Positions 5,771-10,976 of a stretch of 11,585 nt of DNA are shown one piece after another. Positions within the stretch are counted from its first letter, which is position 1. Every line of letters starts with the position of its first letter. This DNA is from Thermococcus sp. (GTDB taxonomy: Archaea > Methanobacteriota_B > Thermococci > Thermococcales > Thermococcaceae), in contig JALVWX010000086.1 of NCBI GenBank assembly GCA_027023165.1, forward strand, positions 1-11,585, written 5' to 3'. The position numbers and the translations under genes were made by a program. Under the pieces are notes generated by a model. It searched no databases, was not told where the DNA came from, and saw only the letters and a list, made by a program, of their open reading frames with translations.

Positions 5771-6661
5771 ACCAGCGGCTGGGTTAAGAATCCGACCTAT
5801 GAGCTGGTCTCGACCGGCGAAACTGGACATCAAGAGGCGGTTAAGGTCATTTACGACCCGTCCAGATTCTTACGAGCGTCTCCTGGAGGTCTTCTGGAGG
5901 AACATAGACCCGACTGATTCCTATGGCCAGTTCGCCGACAGGGGGATCCGTATAGAACGGCGATTTTCTATCTCAACGAAAGGCAGAGGGAAGTGGCGGA
6001 GGAACCAAGGAGGAGGCTTGAGCTTTCGGGGAATCTTCGATAGGCCTATAGTTACTGAGATTCTCCCCGCGAAGGAGTTCTATCCGGCTGATACCACCAG
6101 GGCTACTACGCCCTCTTTGAGACGAACTATAATCACTACAAGCTCTACTCTGGAAGGTTGGCTTCATAAAGTCTGTGTGGGAGAAAAACCGATACTTCCG
6201 CCTCTTTCCGGAGAGGGAGCGCTACTGGCTGGCAAAAGCCGAGCGATTCTGAACTCAGGGGACTATTGACCCCTCTCCAGTACAGGTTGACCCAGCTCGG
6301 CGACACTGAACCGCCCTTCAGAAACGAGTACTGGGACAACCACGAGGAGGGCATCTACGTTGATGTGGTTTCCGGAGAGCCACTCTTCAGCTCGCTCGAC
6401 AAGTATGACAGTGGCACAGGCTGGCCGAGCTTCACAAAACCGCTGGAGGAGTGGGCGGTCGTTGAGGAGGAAGAATGTGAGGGCTTCCTCTGCGGGAGAG
6501 AGGTGAGGAGCCGTTTCGCCGGTTCACACCTCGGCCACGTCTTCGACGAGCCAACGCCAACCGGAAAGCGCTACTGCATAAACTCCGCCTCGCTGAGGTT
6601 CATTCCCCGGGAAGAGCTGGGAAAATACGGTTACGTTGCTTATGGACGGTTTTTTGACTGA
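5771..6661 (+). pseudogene. MsrA-MsrB fusion gene, MsrA half decayed and 5'-truncated
   Basis: The plus strand encodes a fused methionine sulfoxide reductase broken by frameshifts. MsrA pieces are [20 protein letters not shown] (5771-5830), [20 protein letters not shown] (frame changed near 5867), DPYRTAIFYLNERQREVAEE (changed near 5945), FDRPIVTEILPAKEFYPAD (near 6030), YHQGYYALFETNYNHYKLYS (near 6090) and [20 protein letters not shown] (near 6160). A further change near 6230 precedes the linker [16 protein letters not shown]. The N-terminal ~45-50 residues, with the catalytic Cys of MsrA, are absent; the sequence begins at the transposon relic. MsrA reduces the S-epimer and MsrB the R-epimer of methionine sulfoxide. 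The MsrB half remains one open frame and is listed separately. Confidence 0.88.
6266..6661 (+). CDS. MsrB domain, intact open frame within the msrAB pseudogene
   Basis: 131 residues from TTG 6266 form a complete MsrB domain: [20 protein letters not shown], then [12 protein letters not shown], then [20 protein letters not shown] with the catalytic Cys in [11 protein letters not shown]. The zinc CxxC pairs of many MsrB proteins are absent. TTG 6266 is the only start-type codon close to the domain edge and has AGGGGA 3-5 nt before it, a weak ribosome-binding site that was part of linker coding sequence in the fusion. No promoter is visible because the gene's 5' region is gone. It may be an expressed stand-alone MsrB or simply the least-decayed part of a dead gene. 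Its last 22 nt overlap the convergent regulator gene. Confidence 0.6.
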   Translation: MTPLQYRLTQLGDTEPPFRNEYWDNHEEGIYVDVVSGEPLFSSLDKYDSGTGWPSFTKPLEEWAVVEEEECEGFLCGREVRSRFAGSHLGHVFDEPTPTGKRYCINSASLRFIPREELGKYGYVAYGRFFD

Positions 6662-7050
6662 GACTCGCCGAAAAGCTCGATGCAGACATGGCACTCCTTC
6701 GGATCTATCCCGGGGTCAATCTCCGCATGGAAGGAGCAACCGTAGCCTTTGCCCAGGAACTCCAGGGAGAGCTTCACAAGCTCGGTGTGTATCTCGTATT
6801 CATCGGGCCGTTTTTTGATTATCCTATCCGCCAGTTCGGCAATCTTTCCGTCAATATCCTGAAAAGAGGAAACGTCGATGAGCATTCCCCTCTCCTCCCT
6901 CAGGTAGCGGGAAACGGCCGACTGGGTTATGTGTAAAAGCTCCGCTATCTCCGTCTGCTTCAGGCCCCTCTCCCTCAAATGCTCCACCAACCTCCGCCTG
7001 AGGGAGGGGTAAACGTAGCGCGAGGCCACTTCAAAGGCGTTCGTCTTCAT
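6640..7050 (-). CDS. HTH transcriptional regulator with C-terminal cysteine cluster
   Basis: A 136-aa protein. Residues ~15-52 form a helix-turn-helix ([20 protein letters not shown] is the recognition region), similar to archaeal XRE-type predicted regulators of the COG2522 kind. The C-terminal part contains C105 (YGCSFH), C120 and C123 (ECHVC), plus H108 and H121, which could bind a metal or Fe-S cluster or act as a thiol switch; that is inference. ATG 7050 has no good ribosome-binding site, but a TATA box (7072-7080) lies ~22-30 nt upstream, so the mRNA is probably leaderless or nearly so. The 3' end overlaps MsrB convergently by 22 nt. Its setting among oxidative-stress genes makes it a candidate local redox regulator. 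Confidence 0.75.
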   Translation of the reverse strand: MKTNAFEVASRYVYPSLRRRLVEHLRERGLKQTEIAELLHITQSAVSRYLREERGMLIDVSSFQDIDGKIAELADRIIKKRPDEYEIHTELVKLSLEFLGKGYGCSFHAEIDPGIDPKECHVCIELFGESQSKNRP

Positions 7051-7071
7051 GGTTCCGGTTATGACGGGCGG

Positions 7072-7080
7072 AATATTTAA
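7072..7080 (-). promoter_or_regulatory. TATA box of the HTH regulator gene
   Basis: TTAAATATT on the minus strand, 22-30 nt before ATG 7050, predicts transcription starting at or next to the start codon. It overlaps the TAA (7077-7079) of the upstream TusA-like gene. Confidence 0.5.
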
Positions 7081-7504
7081 GGCTTTTCGAGGGCCTTCAG
7101 CTCCGCCATCATCTCCCTGAACTTCTCATCGCTCATTCCGAGGAGCTTCTTGGCACCTTTGAGAGTTATTGTCCTGGCCAGGGTTCTCCTCATCACCGGG
7201 TTTTCCAGCGGGGAGAGCTTGGCCACGTTGGTGTCTTCGGTTATCTCCTCGAGATTGTCGTCACACTGCTTGACCTCCATGTTTAGATCCTTCGAGTCTT
7301 CGGTTTTCGTGACCCTCAAAACGAAGAAGCCGCCGACTTCCTTAACCTCCACTCTATAGCCTGCCTCCTCGAGCTTCGGGAGAATGTCCACGAAGGGTTT
7401 ATCACCAAGCACCTCGAGCGTCTCTCCCGTTTTGAGCTTCCGCGGGACTCGATTATCATCAAAGTGGGTTGGGGTGCTTTCAAGCCGCGGACATCGAGCA
7501 TCAT
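7077..7504 (-). pseudogene. TusA-like protein with C-terminal extension, single frameshift
   Basis: From ATG 7504 (GGTGAT at 7511-7516, 6-nt spacing) the frame reads MMLDVRGLKAPQPTLMIIES, a TusA/SirA-type N-terminus. The rest of the domain continues in another frame: RKLKTGETLEVLGDKPFVDI, then LPKLEEAGYRVEVKEVGGFF. The break lies at about 7440-7448 (2 nt extra or 1 missing). TusA proteins relay sulfur on the Cys of a CPxP motif; here it is APQP, so classical sulfur transfer is not expected even in an unbroken copy. Residues after the TusA domain include one Cys (VKQCDD) and a helical segment (NPVMRRTLARTITLKGAKKL) resembling DUF1858-like helices often tied to DUF438/hemerythrin proteins, which fits the divergent neighbour. 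With only one lesion this may be recent inactivation, a sequencing error, or a recoded gene. Confidence 0.65.
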
Positions 7505-7539
7505 TTTCACATCACCGCCCCCATTTTATGACGCGCGGC

Positions 7540-7547
7540 ATATAAAC
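7540..7547 (-). promoter_or_regulatory. TATA box of the TusA-like gene
   Basis: GTTTATAT on the minus strand, 36-43 nt before ATG 7504. It is the left arm of a divergent promoter pair and directly abuts the 24-bp palindrome at 7549-7572. Confidence 0.55.
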
Positions 7548-7548
7548 T

Positions 7549-7572
7549 TTGTTGGGCAGATATGCCCAGCAA
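7549..7572. promoter_or_regulatory. 24-bp palindromic operator between divergent promoters
   Basis: Arms TTGTTGGGCA (7549-7558) and TGCCCAGCAA (7563-7572) flank a GATA spacer; they are complementary except at one position, and the inner six pairs are perfect. The element fills the space between the two back-to-back TATA boxes (7540-7547 minus, 7574-7583 plus), so one bound dimer could control both genes. The binding protein is unknown; the adjacent HTH regulator is a candidate. Confidence 0.6.
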
Positions 7573-7573
7573 T

Positions 7574-7583
7574 GCTTATAAAA
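7574..7583 (+). promoter_or_regulatory. TATA box of the DUF438-hemerythrin gene
   Basis: GCTTATAAAA, 36-45 nt before ATG 7619, with the palindrome at 7549-7572 immediately upstream in the BRE/activator position. The predicted start site is about 7600-7605. Confidence 0.6.
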
Positions 7584-7590
7584 CGTTGAT

Positions 7591-7604
7591 ATGACACCTG
7601 TCAT
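7591..7604. promoter_or_regulatory. Second palindrome at the predicted transcription start
   Basis: ATGACA-CC-TGTCAT is a perfect 6-bp-arm inverted repeat between the TATA box and the ribosome-binding site of the DUF438 gene. A protein bound here would block transcription of the plus-strand operon only. Confidence 0.5.
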
Positions 7605-7618
7605 GAAGGTGGTTAAAG

Positions 7619-8959
7619 ATGACCGAGTTACTGAACACCCGTGAGTACAAAAAAGAGCAGCTGAAGAAGCTGCTCCTTAGAATCCATGAGGGAGAGAGCG
7701 TTGAAACCCTCAAGGGGGATTTCAGACAGGCGTTGAGCGGAATCTCACCCCTTGAGATACCCCTAATCGAGCAGGAGCTTGTGAAGGAGGGCATCTCGGC
7801 GAAGGACATAGCCAAGATGTGCGATCTGCACGTTGAGCTTTTCCGCGAGGCTGTTAAGGGAACCGACGAGCTTGAGGAGAGGGACTTACCCGACGGCCAC
7901 CCGCTAAAGACCCTCTATCTTGAGAACAAGGAGATAATGAAAGATGCTGAGATGCTCAACCTCTACGCGAGGACTTTAGCAACTACCAAAGACGAGCGCA
8001 TGAGGAGGGAAATTTTGGGAGTGCTAGAGGAGATAGTGGGCAACCTCAGGAAGGTCGGCTTCACCCACTACAACCGCGAGGAGATGCTCACCTTCCCCTA
8101 CATCGAGCGGAGGGGTTTGACGGCTATAGCCACCGTCCTCTGGACTAAGCACGACGAGATAAGGTTCATGATAAAGTATCTGGTCGAGCTTTTGAGGAAG
8201 AGGGACGAGATGCCCTGGGAGGAGTTCGTCGAGAAGCTCAAGAACAAGGCAGGCGAGGCGTCTTTTGCGCTCAGCGACATGGTCTTCCGTGAGAACAACA
8301 TCTACTACCCGACGCTCAAGGCACTCCTCAGCAAGGGCGAGTGGAAAGCCATAAGGATGCAGAATGACGAGATAGGATTCTACAAGGTCAACCCGCCTGC
8401 CTGGGACCCCGGAGAGGACGTTAAGCCACTCCACCCCTGGGAAATCAACCCCGAGCTGAGCGTTGAGGAGCTTCTGAACCTTCCGAGGGAGGTCCAGGAG
8501 GCACTGAAGGGCCAGCCGCTTGAGTTCGACAAGAGCGAGCTCAAGCGCGACGGCGACATAGACCTCGGGACGGGCTACGTTAACGTGGAGGAGCTGAAGG
8601 CGATCTTCGAGGCCCTGCCGGTTGATGTGACCTTCATCGACAAGGACGACAGGGTGAGGTTCTTCTCACCCGGCGAGATGATATTCGACAGGACGATGTC
8701 CGTGCTCGGGAGGCCGGTTCAGCTCTGCCACCCGCCGAAGAGCGTTCACATCGTCAACAAAATCCTCAAGGCCTTCAAGGAGGGCAGGAAGAAGGAAGCG
8801 ACCTTCTGGCTCAGGCTCGGGCCGAAGTACGTCTACATCAAGTACGCCCCCCTATTCAACGAGAAGGGCGAGTACATAGGGACTCTGGAGATGACGATGG
8901 ACATCGCGCCCTATAAAAGGATAGAGGGTGAGAAGAGACTGCTCGACTGGAGGGACTGA
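7619..8959 (+). CDS. DUF438-hemerythrin-PAS protein
   Basis: A 446-aa soluble multidomain protein. Residues ~10-75 match DUF438. Residues ~92-240 form a hemerythrin-like HHE four-helix domain with candidate di-iron ligands H94 (DGHP), H150 with E154/E155 (HYNREEMLTFPYIE), H178 (WTKHDEIR) and E225 (FRENNIYYPTL). Residues ~320-430 form a PAS domain (NVEELKAIFEALPVDVTFID, then YVYIKYAPLFNEKGEYIGTL). Proteins of this design are thought to sense oxygen or nitric oxide, or to help Fe-S repair; there is no output kinase or HTH, so how it would signal is unclear. ATG 7619 follows AAGGTGGT (7606-7613). It is transcribed divergently from the TusA-like gene. The next gene starts one base after its stop. 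Confidence 0.85.
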   Translation: MTELLNTREYKKEQLKKLLLRIHEGESVETLKGDFRQALSGISPLEIPLIEQELVKEGISAKDIAKMCDLHVELFREAVKGTDELEERDLPDGHPLKTLYLENKEIMKDAEMLNLYARTLATTKDERMRREILGVLEEIVGNLRKVGFTHYNREEMLTFPYIERRGLTAIATVLWTKHDEIRFMIKYLVELLRKRDEMPWEEFVEKLKNKAGEASFALSDMVFRENNIYYPTLKALLSKGEWKAIRMQNDEIGFYKVNPPAWDPGEDVKPLHPWEINPELSVEELLNLPREVQEALKGQPLEFDKSELKRDGDIDLGTGYVNVEELKAIFEALPVDVTFIDKDDRVRFFSPGEMIFDRTMSVLGRPVQLCHPPKSVHIVNKILKAFKEGRKKEATFWLRLGPKYVYIKYAPLFNEKGEYIGTLEMTMDIAPYKRIEGEKRLLDWRD

Positions 8960-8960
8960 G

Positions 8961-10037
8961 GTGAGGGGAAAGGAGGAGATATTCAGAAAGAGAGTTGAGC
9001 GCTTTCAGGAACTCCTCAGGGAGAATGGGATCGACGGGGCGGTCATAAGGACCCTCTCCGGCTTCATCTACTTCACCGGGACGAAGTGGCTCCGCCCGAG
9101 CCTTCTGATTCCAGCGGAGGGCGAGCCGGTGGTCTACGTCGTCAAGGAAGAGGCCGAGCTTTTCAGGGAGAAGAGCTGGATAGAGAACATCGTAGAATAC
9201 CAGCGCGCCGAGGATTTAATGGCTGGAATCGTGACCTGGATAGCCACTAACGGCTTCACGAGGGTCGGTCACGAGTTCAGCGTCGAGAGGGATGCCTACA
9301 CGTTCTTCCTCAAGCTCTTCGAGCGGCTCAACCCGGTGGTTGAGGTCGTTGACGTCCTCGACCTTACCATGAGCCTCAGGATGATAAAGGACGACTGGGA
9401 GCTTGAGAACACCAGGAAGGCCGGGAAGATAGCCCGGAAGGGTATAGCCGTCGCCGAAGAGGCCATAAAGCCCGGAAAGAGCGAGCTGGAGATAGCGGCC
9501 GAAATAGTCAGGGAGCTGATGCTCAACGGAAGCGAGGATCCGAAGGTCTACGTCTCAACCACCCCGAGAGCTCATGCAGAGCCCTTCAGGGATCTTAAAG
9601 TCCCGGAGAACGGCGTCGTCACCGTCGTCATCGGCGCCGACTGGAACCACTACTACGCCAACACCGCGAGGACCTTCGTAGTCGGTGACCCCGGCGAACG
9701 CGTCAGGAAGGCCATAGAGGTCAAGGAGGATGCCTTAAAGCTTGCCCTCGAAGAAACAGGGGTTGGAGTAACTCTCAACGCAGTTGAGAAGAGGCTTGCC
9801 GACTTTTTCAAGGAGAAGGGCTTCGGCGACGCTTGCCTCACTGGCTACACCCACGGCGTGGGACTGCTCATCGAAGAGCCACCGATGCCCACCATAATAA
9901 TCCCGACGAGAGCGGAGAAGATTCAAGAAAACATGGTGCTCAGCGTAATCCACCCGCCGCTGATGATTCCAGAGGGCGCGATAAAGCACGAGGACACGTA
10001 CATCGTGAAGAAAAACGGACTCAAGAGGGTCACATAA
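8961..10037 (+). CDS. M24-fold (prolidase-like) protein lacking canonical metal ligands
   Basis: A 358-aa protein with the creatinase/prolidase N-terminal domain (1-~125) and the pita-bread M24 domain (~130-358; PRAHAEP, TARTFVVGDPG, GYTHGVGLLIEEPP, KHED). Of the five metal ligands of Xaa-Pro peptidases, the His (THGVG) and last Glu (KHED) are present. The first Asp aligns with Val (VVIGA instead of xDxGA), the second with Asn (YYANTART instead of xSDxTRT), and the Glu of TIEPG aligns with His (SVIHPP). A standard two-metal peptidase site is therefore unlikely; creatinase is a known metal-free member of this fold. GTG 8961 is chosen since GGAGGG lies 6 nt upstream; GTG 8928 would overlap the previous gene. 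One base separates it from the DUF438 gene, indicating one operon. Confidence 0.8.
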   Translation: MRGKEEIFRKRVERFQELLRENGIDGAVIRTLSGFIYFTGTKWLRPSLLIPAEGEPVVYVVKEEAELFREKSWIENIVEYQRAEDLMAGIVTWIATNGFTRVGHEFSVERDAYTFFLKLFERLNPVVEVVDVLDLTMSLRMIKDDWELENTRKAGKIARKGIAVAEEAIKPGKSELEIAAEIVRELMLNGSEDPKVYVSTTPRAHAEPFRDLKVPENGVVTVVIGADWNHYYANTARTFVVGDPGERVRKAIEVKEDALKLALEETGVGVTLNAVEKRLADFFKEKGFGDACLTGYTHGVGLLIEEPPMPTIIIPTRAEKIQENMVLSVIHPPLMIPEGAIKHEDTYIVKKNGLKRVT

Positions 10038-10054
10038 GTCCCCTATTCTCCTTA

Positions 10055-10063
10055 GAACTTTTT
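10055..10063 (+). terminator. Oligo-T terminator of the DUF438-M24 operon
   Basis: GAACTTTTT ends in a run of five T residues 22-26 nt after the stop at 10037; pyrimidine-rich DNA (CCCCTATTCTCCTT) precedes it. Confidence 0.45.
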
Positions 10064-10087
10064 CAAACAGTTAGAACAGAAACGGAA

Positions 10088-10100
10088 TGAAAGAAAAGAA
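10088..10100 (-). terminator. T-rich terminator of the peroxiredoxin gene
   Basis: TTCTTTTCTTTCA on the minus strand begins 2 nt after the peroxiredoxin stop. With the plus-strand tract it makes the short convergent gap a two-way terminator. Confidence 0.45.
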
Positions 10101-10102
10101 GC

Positions 10103-10753
10103 TCACTCAAGCTTCTTGTGGCAGAACCACCAGTCGTAGCACTCGATCTCGCCCTTGGCCTTCGCTTCCTCGCGCTCCTTGATCTGCTCGACAGTGGCCG
10201 CGGGCGGAACTATGGCCCTGTCGCCGATGAGCTCGTTCTCGGGCCACTTGTGCGGAAGTGCAACGCCCTTCTCGTCGCTAGTCTTGAGTGCCCTGACGAG
10301 CCTGAGTATCTCGTCCCAGTCCCTGCCGACCTCGGCCGGGTAGTAGACGATGGCCCTGATGACACCCTTGTCATCGACGACGAAAACTGCCCTTGCTGTT
10401 GCGGTGGCACCGCTCGGTATCATGCCGAGCTCCTTGGCAAGATCGCCCATGTCGTCGGCTATAATCGGGAAGGTTATTTCCTCCCCGAGGTTCTCCTTTA
10501 TCCACTCAGCCCACTTGAGGTGGCTGAACACCTGGTCAAGGCTCAGTCCAATCGGCTCGACGCCGAGCTTCCTGAACTCCTCAACGCGCTTCTGCATGGC
10601 GTAGAACTCGGTCGTACAGACCGGGGTGAAGTCAGCCGGGTGGCTGAAGAGTATGAACCACTTGCCCTTCTCGGCGAAGTAGTCCGGGAGCTTTATCACT
10701 CCGTGGGTGGTCTTGACCTCAACCTCTGGGAACTTTTCTCCTATGACGACCAT
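10103..10753 (-). CDS. prx: Peroxiredoxin (archaeal Prx6-type)
   Basis: A thiol peroxidase that reduces hydrogen and alkyl peroxides in the cytoplasm. The 216-aa protein has the peroxidatic cysteine C46 in [12 protein letters not shown]. In the C-terminal tail, C205 and C211 ([14 protein letters not shown]) are the pair used in archaeal thioredoxin peroxidases as resolving residues, with the arm (~160-216) that supports dimer and decamer assembly. Length and motifs match the P. furiosus/P. horikoshii enzymes. ATG 10753 follows GAGGTGAT with 5-nt spacing. It is a single gene with its own promoter (TATA at 10811-10818) and complements SOR and rubrerythrin in peroxide removal. Confidence 0.96.
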   Translation of the reverse strand: MVVIGEKFPEVEVKTTHGVIKLPDYFAEKGKWFILFSHPADFTPVCTTEFYAMQKRVEEFRKLGVEPIGLSLDQVFSHLKWAEWIKENLGEEITFPIIADDMGDLAKELGMIPSGATATARAVFVVDDKGVIRAIVYYPAEVGRDWDEILRLVRALKTSDEKGVALPHKWPENELIGDRAIVPPAATVEQIKEREEAKAKGEIECYDWWFCHKKLE

Positions 10754-10801
10754 TTTTCATCACCTCTTCTTTTTGTGTGTCGTCTTCACTAAAATATGGC
10801 T

Positions 10802-10830
10802 AGGTTCGAATATATAAACCTTTCGGTTCG
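10802..10830 (-). promoter_or_regulatory. Peroxiredoxin promoter with flanking CGAACC boxes
   Basis: The minus strand has TATA box TTTATATA (10811-10818), ~58-65 nt before ATG 10753. It is enclosed by an inverted repeat AGGTT (10802-10806) / AACCT (10817-10821). CGAACC also occurs twice on the minus strand, once upstream (10825-10830) and once just downstream (10803-10808) of the TATA box. The architecture suggests an operator overlapping TBP/TFB contacts. Confidence 0.5.
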
Positions 10831-10976
10831 TTTTTCACAACAAAACTCGACGAATATGCAATCATGCTATGGGGTCTTTGACGGTGAATATAAAACCGTG
10901 CACAGCTGGTCGTCATTGTGGAAAAAGCCCCATTTCAGCTTTGTCAGAAAGTAGATAGAAAAACCAGAATTTTGCC
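10831..10976. other. Intergenic stretch with no gene seen
   Basis: About 145 bp between the peroxiredoxin promoter and the 3' end of the molybdopterin oxidoreductase. No open frame with a start signal, tRNA or C/D-box motif is evident on either strand. It holds a lone TATA-like inverted repeat ACGGT-GAATATAAA-ACCGT (10881-10899) with no gene placed to use it. A minus-strand T5 run at 10959-10963 probably terminates the oxidoreductase transcript. Confidence 0.4.

Noticed and set aside
4730..6265. Frame breaks explained as sequencing errors
   Set aside because: About ten lesions cluster in two adjacent genes that are also truncated at a transposon scar, while neighbouring genes are clean, so true decay is far more likely; the single break at 7440-7448 remains uncertain.
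5799..6269. Plus-strand open frame of 156 codons read as an intact protein
   Set aside because: It mixes MsrA frames: only parts (residues ~23-50 and ~75-97) match MsrA, the rest is out of frame, so it is not a real protein.
10118..10792. Long plus-strand open frame (about 224 codons) antisense to peroxiredoxin
   Set aside because: It is the shadow of a GC-rich, strongly biased real gene; the peroxiredoxin frame has catalytic motifs and a ribosome-binding site and the antisense product resembles nothing.
10881..10899. TATA-like inverted repeat ACGGT...ACCGT as a promoter
   Set aside because: No gene begins at a suitable distance on either strand; kept only as a note in the intergenic entry.
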